Positions 46,256 through 59,757 of a DNA stretch of 64,000 nt are shown piece by piece (the stretch's first letter is position 1; every line of letters begins with the position of its first letter). This stretch comes from Aspergillus flavus. Taxonomy: Eukaryota; Ascomycota; Eurotiomycetes; Eurotiales; Aspergillaceae. Position numbers and translations under genes: made by a program. The stretch spans positions 5,642,001-5,706,000 of the forward strand of contig NC_092409.1 in the NCBI RefSeq assembly GCF_009017415.1. Reading direction: 5' to 3'. Below the pieces are notes generated by a model. That model was not told the origin of the DNA. It worked only from the letters and a program-made list of their open reading frames with translations, and made no database searches.

Positions 46256-46662
46256 TTCGTCAGCTGTTGGCGTTCTGTCCGAAAGAATGTAAGTTTAGTC
46301 AAGCTGGGGGATATTGTTGGGACTCTCCGCATGCTTACCCCGGCGCTATCCTCTTTCCGACACGGAGACTGCCCCATTCGGAGAGGAACCTGGAGAGCCC
46401 TCGTACTTCGAGTCTATCAAATACCTTAGCCTGAGGTAAATGTCATGCTGAGTAGCTCGGTATCCTGTTTCCTCGGAAGAATTGTAGCACGGCCCGATCT
46501 GCGGGGGAATGGCCAGGACGTTTTTGCGTTTTCGTATTGTGAAGATGTGAAGACTTCCCCGGCTTATGGGGTATATAAGTCCCGTGCAGCTCTCTGCAGA
46601 GTATACGCAATCCAGTTTCCCTTAAACATTCCTGATCTCAATTCCGCAGACAATTGAATCCA
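46256..46662. other. Promoter region of alpha-galactosidase gene
   Basis: 407 bases without a gene. A TATATAAGT element at 46571-46579 (within GGGGTATATAAGTC) is a good TATA-box candidate, about 85 bases before the ATG. Confidence 0.5.
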
Positions 46663-48288
<1,626 letters not shown>

Positions 48289-48818
48289 TTGCGGTGAGGG
48301 CCCCGAGCTTTGTGTCCTGAGCTCCCAAAGAAGGAAAAAAAGCAAGTCGAAGATAAATCAAAGCGGCATGTTTTAGTAACTTTATAACTGTGCCTAAGTA
48401 GACACTGCTAAATTGTACCAAAGAAAGCAAGTAGTGATCGATGCGTATGATACATGAACGATGTAAGACAAAAGCAGCATTCGGTGAGAGGGGGAGAAAA
48501 CGAAAAGATGCGACTGGATCACTGACTCGCCCACTTCAATGGGATGGTAAGTGACCCGCGAAACCCTTTAGTGCTCAGAGGATGACGGATGCTTCTGCTG
48601 GTCTTAAGAATCATTAGTACGCCTATCAACAACCGAGTACATAGACTATATCATGCACGCTCATATCAAGTTGCAAGGAAAGCCAGGGCATAGAAAATGT
48701 GAGAGAATGCTACCACGCTGAATACCTGCACCAGGGTATAGACTCATTATAACATTATCCATAGTCCATCACACAGTCTCACAATCAAAACAGTTGAATT
48801 AAACAGATTCCTAACCGG
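48289..48818. other. Convergent spacer
   Basis: 530 bases without a gene between two convergent coding regions. Confidence 0.45.
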
Positions 48819-50530
48819 TCACCGCCACAGATCGCCTCTGCTCTCACGCCTCCAACCCCCACTACTCTTAGGACGCCCATCATCCACCGGAACAGCCAGG
48901 AACCCGCCGAAGCCATTACCAACCAACACACTCTTCCTTGCGTCACCACCCCAGGAACGACTCAATTGAGCATCGTGAAAGCTCACTGGCCGTGTCGTGC
49001 TATCGCGCCGGCCTCTTGTTGAGGGTGGTTCATAAGGAGTGAAATTCCACTCCAATTCGTCCAAGCCCTTGCTGTACACGTTCAGCGGCTGTGCGAGGAT
49101 GCCTCCCCCAAACTGGGGCCCACTCTCACCACCACCGAACAAGCGAGGTGGAGGGGCCAGCAATAGTGTCTCGGGGAATCCTGCATCACGGACATAGAGA
49201 TCCCGAAGAGCAGGGAGCGAGTTAGACATCAAGGATGAGATTAGGTAGGAGTAATACGAGCTCGCCACCGGCGGCATACCGTAAGAGCCGGCTGGAGAGG
49301 ATATCTCGTAGTGCAACAGTTCGAGTGACCGGGACGTGAGCGGTGGCACTTTTTCCGGAGGGAACGATCGTGAAACTTCCTGGATGACCGATAGTGCACG
49401 GAGCTCTGGTGCGACAGAGAGAATCTGGTGTAGAGTTGAGGGATGAACTTGGGTAGATGACAATGTCAATGATTGCAAAGAGGCTCGGTTTTCAGGCAAG
49501 GAGAAAAATGCGGCAAGCCCGCTTGCCGTGACGTTCGGGGTATCTCGAAGGGTAAGCCGCTCAACGGCGGGAAACGGGGGAAACGTTTGAGAGTGTGCGA
49601 AGGTGGCATCATCGAGCCAAGGAAGATCGTCCAAGGTCAAGTCACGAAGCTTGGGAAACGCGCCCAGGCCGAACCGGAGAATATGAGGCTCGACTTGCAG
49701 TCCTGACAATTCCAGTATTTCCAGATTTGCCCAAAGGTGTGTGCCAGGCAGTTGCGAAAATGTGCCCTCCGACCCGTGGCGATAATTCATCCGACGAAGA
49801 TCTGGACACCGGGCCATGATCTCCTGCTTCAGAGCGAGGCATGCGGGGTCGTCACTGAAGAAACCAGCGGGTAAATCCACGTAGCGGAGATTGGGTAACA
49901 CGGAGACCGTTCGTGCAATCTCCGCTTTGCTCGCCTCGCGAGTCATATACGGCATGCGCAGCGAGCGGACCATACTCCCTAAGCCGTGTGATTGTCGAAC
50001 GGTTCGCATGAAGAGCGACAGGCGAGCTTGGGGGGCGTCTTCGGGGTCGCCATTCTTGTCGAAGAAGGAGCGGCGTTTCCGTTTAGCGGATAACTGAACC
50101 TCGAGCTCACAGTAGTGGACGGCGTCGATGCGGACATTGGAGTAACTAGTGATTGAGATGGGAGATTAGCCGGGGTAAAGGGGGGGAAAATCATTCGAAG
50201 ATGCAATCCCTACAGAAGAGTGTCCGCATCGATGGACCACCGCTTGCACACCAACGCGCAATGCGCGAGGTCGCGCATGTCACAAAGCATACAGCCATCC
50301 TCGGTCATGGATTCCTCGGACGTATCATAGCTGTTATCTTCGGTGTGGGGACAAACGAAGGAGAAAATGCGGATTAAGACACGTCGCGGTAGCCTCTTGG
50401 TGTAATCGGTGCCCATGATGGGCAGTGGAGGAACATCCTCGCGGTGAGTGCGGAGATGCTCATAGCTGGCCGCATTCCCCGCACGGCTATGACTTTTCGA
50501 TCGCTTGCGAAGACGACTTAGAAAACCCAT
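48819..50530 (-). CDS. F-box protein with leucine-rich-repeat-like region
   Basis: Two exons (50530-50214, 50145-48819) give 547 residues, starting MGFLSRLRKRSKS. A start six codons upstream is also open. The F-box covers TKRLPRRVLIRIFSFVCPH to CALVCKRWSIDADTLLYSNV, with an acidic insertion (TSEESMTEDG) in the middle. The larger C-terminal half repeats short leucine units (NLEILELSGL, KLRDLTLDDL, SLQSLTLSST, ELRALSVIQE), typical of LRRs, and ends in a Ser/Arg/Gly-rich tail. It should bind Skp1 and serve as a substrate adaptor of an SCF ubiquitin ligase. The substrate is unknown. Confidence 0.85.
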
Positions 50531-51537
50531 GATGAGAGCGAGAAGCACAAATGCATTGATGAAACACGAAATGTTCGAATTAAAACGAAAAAGAAGGGAG
50601 GGTGGTGTTGCAGTCAGAGAAATATTAAGATGGCAAGAATAAGGCTAAGCGAAAGAGAGGAGGAGAGGATGCGTGAGAAATGAACGGAGCCGGAGGTTGC
50701 GAATGGAAGTGGGGACGGGGAACCTCCACCAGATATGGGAAAATGAAATCAATTAAATCAGCACCGGGAAGTGCCGTCGAATTATCTTTTGCCAGTGTTC
50801 CACTCATCCAACTCCAAGTTGCGCCCGGGGGTTCCCCAATGGAGAAATCTGGCGGTTGCTTCTTTGCCCATCGGGCTCGCTCTTTGATTCTATTTGTTCA
50901 CGTTTCACTCCCACGGCTCTTGGGAGGTGTCGATCCTGCAGCTGAGGGTCAATCATTTCAGCCTTCCAAGGAACTAGTCCGCACGACAGGTACAGGGTTA
51001 CTGGGATCGATGCGCTATGCTTATTTTTATCGACCATCCAGAAGCGAAATAACGAGGATAATGTTGCCCAGTTTCTGGAGAGCACGCTTGCCAAGACAGG
51101 GGAAGAGAAGGTCCATCGCGTTTCAGGAGAGCGGTTATGGCCCCTCCGATGGTTGGATGAAACAGGTGGGGCGCACGTCGTGATGAACCACAAATTAATT
51201 GAAGGATCACTCTAATCCCTTTTGAGTGAAAGTGCCTGTCAGAATGTGTTGGACAGACTTTCTTAGTTCTCATCACACTTTCAACACTTTCTTTATATCG
51301 CCCCCAATGCAACAAAGAACGGAGATTACATCGTTTCCGCGGGATTTCTTGTTGTCGGCTTCTGCAAGGATCACATGTTTCACGCAGGGGGAAAGCGTGC
51401 TGCGCTTACACAATCCATGAGAATGATCTATAAATATTATGGATCACTAGTTCTCGCATTGACGGTTGAGGTACTGCCGCAGTCGGGGCCCTAGTGATCT
51501 CACGTAATGCTATATTGGTTCATATTTCCTGGAATAT
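50531..51537. other. Intergenic region
   Basis: About 1 kb with no supported gene. Overlapping open frames on both strands at 50680-51193 show no domain or splice support. Confidence 0.45.
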
Positions 51538-52176
51538 CTAATCCTCCTCGTCCTCATCGTCGCTGTGCCACTCATGCGCATCAGCACCCAGACAGTTCTT
51601 ATAGGCCTCCCTGATACGGTCCTTGACAGAAGGCGCTGCTTGGGCCAAAGCTTCCAAACACTTTATCACTCAGTAAATATCTTACCTAGTCTTGATAGAC
51701 CAGACATACCTTGCCTTGTTCGCCAATCATTGTGATATATGACCTGCCCGTCGTCAGGATCGCCATTCTCTGGTTGCAGGACGCCATAAGGATCCTCGCT
51801 CAAGAGATGGTAGAAGTATGATTTCAAATCCTGATGTAGTCTTGCAACCTGAATGTAAAAGTCAACAGCCATTCCCTGATCACATAGTGAGGGATCATAC
51901 CTCCTCCCATTTCGGAACGATTATATGCGCATCGTCTTTGTCGAAATGCTCGTCATATTCCTCTATTTCATAGGCAGCGCCGCTGGTCTATCTCCAAACA
52001 GTGTTGGTGTCGTCGCATAAATTCTGGTGTTAGAATTATTGTGCTTGAATATGGCTGGTGCATACCTGGTAGGTTTCCTTGCTGCTCTTTACAGCTATTA
52101 TAGTTTCTGCACTCGCGAGGGCCTCCCGGAGGGCATGACAAATGTGCCCGAGGAGACGGTCAACTCTATCGGTCAT
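51538..52176 (-). CDS. Hypothetical 155-residue acidic protein, four exons
   Basis: Exons are 52176-52066, 51987-51901, 51848-51710 and 51668-51538. All joins keep one frame with GT/AG ends, three of the exons being shorter than 140 bases. The protein begins MTDRVDRLLGHICHALREAL, an amphipathic helix. It then has an acidic stretch (EIEEYDEHFDKDD), a central KWEEVARLHQDLKSYFYHLL helix and NDWRTRQVIKCLEALAQ, and ends with a DDEDEED tail. No domain was recognised. A last-intron acceptor GAG (instead of CAG) is less usual. Strong frame continuity over four exons supports a true gene. Confidence 0.65.
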
Positions 52177-53552
52177 GATGAGCTGAGAATGTCAGACGAA
52201 AGGATGTTTAGAGGAGAAAATAGAATTGGAAGATGAGCGAAGCAGATGATTAGATAGGGAGGGGTAAATAGCACAGCCAGCTTCAGCTGATCTTCAACCG
52301 CAGACAATCGGATCTTCCCCTTGGAACATGGATACTCCATCATCATCATTCCATATTGCCCAATATTAACGCCCATTCATAAGCGGACTCGGTTCCCTCC
52401 ATAGGTAGTGGTCGCCGCGGGCATACAAAGGTTTCCCAGTCAAGCGATAAATATGTGACTCAATATCTTGTTATCTGGGTGACATGACTGCTGGTGTATA
52501 TTGAAGATGCTGGATAATTAATCGAGGAAGATAGTTTGTAGGGAAGAACTTTGTATAATAACCTGATCACAGTGTTAGGTGTCTGGCACTGCTAAAAGGA
52601 TTGGGGGTGGGGCGTATTCATGTGTAATATATTGATAAATTTGGTACATCTTGTGGTTTGTGGTTTGTAGTTTGTAGTATGTGTCGGGGCACGATAAAAA
52701 TTAATTGTTTGCTGCCAAATGATCCATCATTACTTTCTAAGCTTAGTACTCCAATTACAGAGGTAGTTCCAGTTGGCTAAATAGGCGTTTGGAAGAGTTG
52801 GCAAATGCCACTATGATATGTTCTTTGTCGATTGGTTTTTGTTGTACTGACCCTTTGGCTAGTGAGCTTGATCTTAGAGGATGTTATGAACCATACGATA
52901 TACTACATAAGTATTATAAGTACGGAGTAAGACAAAGTATTTCCAGTGCGGCAGTGTGGTGCTGAAAACCGTATGATTGTGCGCGAGTCAGGTCTTCAAT
53001 GGTGCTAGCAGGGTTGGATTTATCTTATCGCCTAACTTTGATAACACATTTGTTGGGCAGTAATGCGTGTCTGCCCCGGGGTTTCAGGAGCTAGAAACTA
53101 AACTGGATATACCTACCTAGAAGAAGGAAGGCCCGGTTTAGACTTTAGGTTCTGCTACATGATAATGAAGAACTTCAAATACCTCTAAATTCTTTACTAT
53201 TTATACCAAATCTTGTAGACACAAAAGTGATGGGAGTTTTTACATCTCGCAAACCTGGCAACGCACTTGCCACTTATATTCTGGATTCTCTCCTGTGAGA
53301 CGCTGAAGATAAACAGCTTCAGCACGGAGAATAGCAAGTTTAGATGTTGAATGAGAGTCTAAAGCAAAACATTATTGTAGTGGTTAGTTCCACCCATCAT
53401 GGTATTTTGGATGAAAGCTGACATAAGAATATACCAACGAGGTATTGCAGATCAAATCTGCGATTTAAACTACAGCTTAGGGTAGTTCTAAGCGGCTTAC
53501 AGAGACACTAGAGCTGTAACTATAAATCCCTGCACAGAGAATGTCTCAAGAG
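52177..53552. other. AT-rich spacer
   Basis: About 1.4 kb, no gene. TTTGTGGTTTGTAGTTTGTAG-type simple repeats lie near 52650-52680, and a TACGGAGTA copy at 52921-52929. Confidence 0.45.
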
Positions 53553-54145
53553 TTACCATTGATGCAGCAGCATGCTCACATAGCTGTGCAAGTAGGCTTG
53601 TACACGTTGATACCCCAGGCGTAATTCGTCACCGTAGACCCGACCATTGAGAATCACACCAACTGGGATATATATCTGAGCATACAGATCCGGCTTTTGG
53701 GGCTCGGGTTTAGGCTTATCTTGGATCTTCGTTATACGAGCGGCGAGCATTGTTCCACCAGGTTGTGCATTTGCTCAGAGAATCTGCAACCCTTTCTGTC
53801 CCAACATCCATGGGATTCTCATCAATTTATGCCGGAAAGATGAGGTCTCTATTGAAAAGCGCTGCCTCCAGAGTTCTCACGACCGTATACCACAACTGCG
53901 GAAGTCCGTAGTTCATATTGACTCGAATGCCTTTTGTAGCCCACTTTTTGAGGCCCTCGATATTGTCATGGAATGTGGTATCTTCGCAGCCGGTGGTAAT
54001 TGCTGGATACCATATCGGAACAAACTTCCTGGTCTACAGTGGAGCGGCGAGCCCTCCATGCTGTCTGACGGGTCGGTGAACCATCATTTATTGCCTCGAT
54101 TTTTTTGGGTAGGAACCTAACCAGACGCGTGAGCTCGGCCATCTT
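53553..54145 (-). pseudogene. Decayed coding region of unknown identity
   Basis: Three minus-strand blocks read like protein but in shifting frames. They are MAELTRLVRFLPKKIEAIND; then KFVPIWYPAITTGCEDTTFH through NMNYGLPQLWYTVVRTLEAA, ending at a TAA; and last PDLYAQIYIPVGVILNGRVY up to the stop at 53553. No family was recognised. The frame changes lack intron signals, so a broken gene is most likely. Chance frames are possible for the last block. Confidence 0.35.
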
Positions 54146-54299
54146 GTAGATCATTCTCATTATGGAAACAGATTGTGATGAGCCCTATTTCGATAGGTCG
54201 AGTCACATGGTCACAAGCTGCTCCTACCCCGCCCTTCGTGTTCTTGAGCATACTTAACTGTCATATATCCAACCCCACATCTGATCTACGCACTTCACT
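54146..54299. promoter_or_regulatory. Upstream region of MATE gene
   Basis: Short spacer between the decayed region and the MATE start codon. No motif stands out. Confidence 0.3.
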
Positions 54300-55986
54300 A
54301 TGAATCCGACTCCAAAGACCGGGGTAACAAACTGCGCTAGGCTGATTGATCATGAGCAGAGAGAGGAGGCTAATGAATCCCCAAGGCCTCGCTTATGGAA
54401 CAGAGAGAGGTGAGTATCCACCATTATGCAGACTAGGTCTAAATTTTGTAACTTTGTTAGCAGCTACTTTGGATCCCTCATCTTCAATCTAGGCGCTTTC
54501 GCGCTCCCTGCTCTATACAGTACTCTCAGCAAGCTTTGGATTGCAAATATTGACTCTAGTCAAGTTGTTACCACCGATATATACACCTATATTGGCGTTA
54601 TTGTCCAGGTCTTGAATGATGGCTTTCCAAGATCGGCTTGGCTCGTTATAGGAGACAAATCAGCCAGATCTGTAACCTCACGGTTAAGTCTATCATATAC
54701 CATTATAGTAGTGCAGACTGTGCTGGGAACAGTCATGACAGGGATCTTCCTCGCAGCATCAAATAGTCTAGCGGCGGCATTTATGCCGGTAGAAGTCCGG
54801 CAAACCTCTCTGAAATATGTCCGGATATCTTCTATCGCAGCCTTATCATCTGCTTTGGAAACAGCCGTGTCATGCTGCACACGCGCGCTAGATCATCCCG
54901 ATGTACCACTATTTATCAGCTCAACTAAGTTTATTGTCAATATTATCCTCGACCTATTAATTCTGTCCAAGGTTCATCCTGGTTCATTTCAGCCAACAGT
55001 GAATACGCAAGCTTGGATCAGGGTGGCTTGCGACATGAGTTCTGCTCTTTGCGGATTGGGATATTTCCTTCACCTAACCTTCAAGCTACAGAGATCACAG
55101 CCCGGGACACAGAGGGTAAAGCCTAGTGTTGAAGCTTTAAAAACTCTTATCCGACCGAGTTCATACACTTTCGCAGAGTCTGCTATTCGCAACGCTATCT
55201 ATCTCTGGTTGGTCAGTAGAATAGTTCTGCTTGGCGAGAACTACGCAACAGCATGGGGTGTTTTCAACACAATCCGGTGGGGACTTGTCATGGTTCCTGT
55301 CCAGGCCCTTGAGCAATCGACGTTAACCTTCGTTGGACATAATTGGGGAGTATGGCGTGACCGTGCTGGCGTGGAGATACGGTATCCCAAGGCTACGAAG
55401 TCAGATATAATGGGTATGTAGCTTTCCTGTCCTGAGGACAGGCAGACATGAGGCTAATATACAGCTAGATATTTGTCGCCCAGCATTTACCTCATGTGGC
55501 ATTGCACTTGTTTTCGAAGTCATTCTATGTATAGCCCTCTCTATACGTGGAATCCAGGGGTTTGCTTACTATCTCTCCGGCTCCACAGTCGTTGCCCAAA
55601 TAACCCAGCGGATATGGAAGGTAGGCCCTAGGACCAGTTTCATTTCCACACACTTACCAACTCACTCTTCTAGCAAATTGACTGGACATATATATTCTAC
55701 GGCCTCAACTACCAGCTTGCAGCGATTCTCCTTGCAGCCTCGCCACGCTGGTACCTCTATCAAGCTCTGGGTTCGAATTTTTTTATGGATGCTCCCCTGG
55801 GCCATCTTCGCGACCGTCATGTCCGTCTCTAATTCTGCAGCATGGACCTACTATGCTATTATCTTCGGGGGAGCCCTTGTCTTTGACTTTATGGACGTTA
55901 GCATTACACTAGCGATTTGGGCACTTAGGCTAAGTCGGGGTAGAGTGAAAGTAGGTGCTTTACGGCAGTCCTCTGACTTACGTTAA
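54300..55986 (+). pseudogene. MATE-family efflux transporter with a homopolymer frameshift
   Basis: Four exons: 54300-54409, 54464-55413, 55469-55620 and 55674-55986. Together they encode about 509 residues with about 12 membrane segments. Recognisable MATE-like parts are FGSLIFNLGAFALPALYSTL, ALETAVSCCTRALDHPDVPL and LVMVPVQALEQSTLTFVGHN. The first three exons are intact. In the last exon the frame breaks at a run of seven T (55778-55784): the upstream frame gives YQALGSNFF and soon stops, while the downstream frame gives LWMLPWAIFATVMSV to the stop at 55986. One T fewer would restore a complete C-terminus. It is either a recent pseudogene or a sequence error. MATE proteins export cationic compounds by H+ or Na+ antiport. 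Confidence 0.7.
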
Positions 55987-56840
55987 CCATCATTGCATCT
56001 TGTATTATTCTAAAGATTACTTCACTAAGAAGAGTGGCTGCTCCAAGATATCATGATGTCCTCTGTGTTATTCGTCTTTAGACCATATTACTGCTTCTAC
56101 TAGGCATGCGTGACAGTTTCTTAGATATCTCCTCCCTCCGGTTCACGGTGACCATCGACAAAATCAACCTCCTCACGGTCGAGCAGCAGAAAATGCTCAG
56201 TGTTTCTCGGCCCTAGTTTTAAATCTGTATCCAGTGTTTCGGCTACGAACATCATGAAGAATAGCAAAGTAGGGAAAGCAATACTAGGTCAATATATAGC
56301 AACCGATCCAGGTGATATTCACCAAAGTGTAAGACCAGATAGGTGCTACATTAGCAGTGGCAAGCAAATATCGATCATCGCAAGCCACGTCGCCAATTTG
56401 CGGAAGCGTTGAGATCCGGCCTTATGTCTAGTGCGACGGGGTACACACATAGCGGATTTCGTGACAAACAAGATCTTGAACGGACGGAGGATGTGTGGGG
56501 AAATTTTGGCGCAAGACGCATTTTGATATAAAGTATTTGGCGGATAATAGGGGTATACCTTCTAGAATGGTAATCTATCAAGTTTACACCTTCAAATGGC
56601 TTTGGTGGGAATTAAGGGTTATGAAGAGTGCCGTTTTTTATAGAATAACTAGAATACAGAATATGTTACAAATAAATAGATCACTCTGAAGATGGACTGA
56701 ATATTCTGTGTCAAGCACTCATGTCTCTGTCGTCAATTCAAAAATATCATTCAAGCTTTGAGAAGCTCATAGGCTCTCGGAGAGTCACGGTTGTGGTACA
56801 TATGTTGATCTGCATTGACACGCTTGTCGAGAACGCCTGG
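55987..56840. other. Spacer between MATE and LysM genes
   Basis: About 850 bases with no supported gene. Confidence 0.45.
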
Positions 56841-57386
56841 TTAAATGAAGCACAGAGATAGCAGTAGTGTAAGAATCATTGTGATTTGCAGAGGAATGGT
56901 TGAAGATGTGGCGGAAGACTCGGAGCTAGCTGTGGGAGTAGCAGACTCCGTTGTCGCTGTAGAGCTGTCGGTAGTTGTGGACGATGTTGCTGTAGAGCCG
57001 CCAGTGCTTGTTGACGATGTCGCCGTAGAACTGCTGGTACTTGTGGATGATGTCACTGTAGAGATATCGGTGGTTGTAGACATTGACGCTGTAGAGGTAG
57101 CTGTGGTTGTGGACGATGTCGTTGCCATAGAAGTAGCCGAGACCGACGGACTTGGCTGCACACAGTAAGTGCGATCATCAGCAAGGCCGGAGCAGTCGGC
57201 ACCGGGATTCAACGACAGAAATGTGGCACGATCAATATGCCACCTCCTAGTGAAAGTGTCGCAAGTTTCTCCGAGGTAGGAGGCGGCCACTGAGAACTGA
57301 CAGTCAGGGCCTGCGCGTGGATGTAGCTCGTGGGCAGAGAGCAGTTGGAGGAACAATCCCACGATCAGAAACAGTTGAGGACCCAT
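56841..57386 (-). CDS. LysM-domain protein with Ser/Thr linker and likely GPI anchor
   Basis: A single exon encodes 181 residues. A signal peptide (about 1-18) is followed by one LysM module at about residues 29-76 (CQFSVAASYLGETCDTFTRR to FLSLNPGADCSGL), closed by a Cys at TYCVQ. About 80 residues of Ser/Thr repeats follow (TSSTSTSSSTATSSTSTGGS), expected to be heavily O-mannosylated. A hydrophobic C-terminus (PLQITMILTLLLSLCFI) after small residues fits a GPI-anchor signal. LysM binds chitin or related GlcNAc polymers. The architecture suggests a cell-surface chitin-binding protein rather than a freely secreted effector. The linker DNA shows degenerate repeats of about 42 bases. Confidence 0.85.
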   Translation of the reverse strand: MGPQLFLIVGLFLQLLSAHELHPRAGPDCQFSVAASYLGETCDTFTRRWHIDRATFLSLNPGADCSGLADDRTYCVQPSPSVSATSMATTSSTTTATSTASMSTTTDISTVTSSTSTSSSTATSSTSTGGSTATSSTTTDSSTATTESATPTASSESSATSSTIPLQITMILTLLLSLCFI

Positions 57387-57864
57387 TTTGATATGAAGTT
57401 TTTCGTTTGGAGTTCGCAGTGAAAGAGGAAATCTTTAAAAGCATCAAAGTTGTGTATTTCTAAACTACTAACTACCGAGGGGTATGGGTCTTAATATATG
57501 GGTCCAGTAGATGCCGTGATACCCCTGAGCGTAAGGCTGAGTTGTAACGTAGCATTTTTCAAACCACAATTGATTGGAAAGCGGGGTTAGTATAACGAGA
57601 AAAACAAGGCAATTAAAGGTTTTAGCTTGATGTGGAATAGTGCTAACTAGTACATTTACCTATATAGGGTAGCGTAGGGCACGTACTGATACGAGATTGG
57701 GTTACTTGAGAGTAACATGGAGTGAGTGGGGTTTGATATTACCTGTTTATGCTGCATGTTAATTTTATGCTGGACAGTGTTGTAGGTGCGTGCAATCCAA
57801 ATCTTCATATTTTCGGCTGTGTTTATTTTCTCTGCTAATCTGCCAAAAAATTGTACATTAAACC
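57387..57864. other. Spacer between LysM and GFA genes
   Basis: 478 AT-rich bases, no gene. Confidence 0.45.
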
Positions 57865-58621
57865 TCATGATTCACCCTTCTTATGGTTACCCGAATCATC
57901 CAATAGCTCGCTACTATCATCCAACTCGGACCATTTCGGCTTTCCATCTGGAATCTCGACAGCTCGTCGGCTGTAGAAAATATGGCACCTACAAAGCTGG
58001 TTAGTATAAGACCATTCCGAAATTAAACAAGAAATGTTAAAACTCACTCTACTTCGAATGCTTTAATCCACTTCTCTCTTTTCTCATGCGTCTCCCCATA
58101 ATCAATAGACGCAGGAAATAGAAGACAAACGTTGCGTCCCTCATCCATAATCGGAGTCCGACAGAACGAACACGACACTTTCGTCGGATTCATATACTCT
58201 CTCGACTTCTCCGTCGAGGAATAGAAGGCTAAGCCATCAGCACCTTTGGTGAAAGTTATGTCGGACTTGTGGAATATAGTGGCCCATTGGAACGGGGCAC
58301 CTTTTATGTTCGTTAGTATCTTCTGATTCAATGCTCCAAATACATCGCCGCCGAAGAATAAAGCACTCTTATTCTGTCCAATCACGTACCGTGCAATACT
58401 TGACATCCCCGACAATGGCAGTACTTTGACTTTAATGGCTTCTCTCGATTTATTTTGTACTCTACCTGTCCGCATTGGCACCTTCCGGTCCACTTAACGG
58501 GACCGAATTCTTCGTCTGTTTGGACCTTGTATGGCGGGCGATGCTTCCAGCTGGCTTCGTCGGTAGTACCGGAGATGGGGTTCGGAAAGGGATCACCCCC
58601 AGTCGGCATATCTTCTGCCAT
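57865..58621 (-). CDS. GFA/CENP-V-family zinc protein
   Basis: Three exons (58621-58390, 58300-58048, 57988-57865) give 202 residues. The zinc ligands follow the family: CQCG in VKWTGRCQCGQVEYKI, then CHCRGC, then CSFCRTP. GAPFQWATIF and a WIKAFEVECHIFYSRRAVEI end complete the pattern. The last exon, easily missed because a stop follows within the intron, adds IPDGKPKWSELDD, common to fungal members. The family is named after glutathione-dependent formaldehyde-activating enzyme, but most fungal members have unproven activity. It is probably cytosolic, with no signal peptide. Confidence 0.88.
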
Positions 58622-59404
58622 TCTTGGGTACTTAAACTGAATTTGCGATAGTTTGAGACAGAGTGATTTATGATTCTAAAAAGAGAGCTCCGAGATCTTT
58701 GCTGGCCGGCGCGAATGATAGAGGTCACGAAAGGCCGGCGGATTACAGGAATACAAGCTGCAGGAGGCTTAAGCAACATAGAATCAAGTGAGAACTCAGG
58801 AATGTATTCATTTATACTCGCTCCTGCCAATGCTCATATATATACCTTGCTAGAATCTAGAAGGGGCATGATAGTTGGTTGTGTACGCCACCAAAAAGCC
58901 GGGAATCGCGGATGATGTCATTGCGATGTAAATGCGATTTATGATGCTCTTGGGCCATGGCCCTCGTCATCTGAGGCTCTGAAGATTGGAAAGCCAAGAA
59001 ACAACTTTATTGTAATCCTTGAGTCTAAAGTTCTAGTTCCTGGTGGATTGCGGTTTGCACATCGGTTGTTACTTCTGCGGGGTTGGCCTTGATGCATTGT
59101 ACGTATGGGTGACAATTTCCAAGATACCATCACTTCTGTCCAGGCTTAATTGATTGAAAAGTATTCTAAAGCTATAGGTTGTATTATTTATGTGCCTGTT
59201 TCTCGGCTTTGAGAGTCATTGTGCTTGAGATGATTTGTTCATTGAGATCTACTTTCGGAGGGAGGGTTTGGTTCATGGATAGGGCTAGGCTCAAGCGGTG
59301 ACCGGTATCACCATACTAGATCACTGCACATACAACCACATTCTTTCCTTTTCATTAGCATTCACGATATAACACATCTCGATCCACACTAATCATTCCT
59401 ACCC
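58622..59404. other. Spacer upstream of HET gene
   Basis: About 780 bases without a supported gene. Confidence 0.4.
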
Positions 59405-59757
59405 ATGCCCTATTCGATAAGTCGACCCCTCCTAACACAAACGGGTCAGCACAAACCCCTGCATATGGCGACCCAATGGCGCCGGGCTCTAAGCGCCCGA
59501 GTGCAAGACGCCCAATTAGGGTTGCAGATATATCCACAACTAGTTGAGAACTGCCTCGCTAGCAAGCCCCGCCAAACGCAATGGGGCTATTATCGAAGTC
59601 TCCGAGAATCCCTCATGCTCTAAAATACCAAAGTCCCCGGTCGTAGAGTTCCACGCTTAGAACTGCTATTATACCCTCCCTACCTCAAGATTGTCCTAGA
59701 AGCGGGGCAGAGGAACGCAGTATTACGCCATGCGTTTGCTGAATACGAAGCCCTCTG
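59405..59757 (+). pseudogene. 117-codon frame with one internal stop, overlapping the HET gene start
   Basis: One plus-strand frame runs from an ATG at 59405 to a TGA at 59757, interrupted only by a TAA at 59621-59623. The parts read QWRRALSARVQDAQLGLQIY before and RVPRLELLLYPPYLKIVLEA after the stop. Composition is protein-like, but no family is recognised. The last 28 bases overlap the HET coding start in another frame. It may be a broken small gene or a chance open frame. Confidence 0.3.

Noticed and set aside
50680..51193. Overlapping opposite-strand frames of 167 and 129 codons
   Set aside because: No domain, no splice support, and mutual overlap.
55670..55840. Intron as an explanation for the MATE frame change
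   Set aside because: No GT/AG pair near the seven-T run gives a joined frame; a single-base indel explains it fully.
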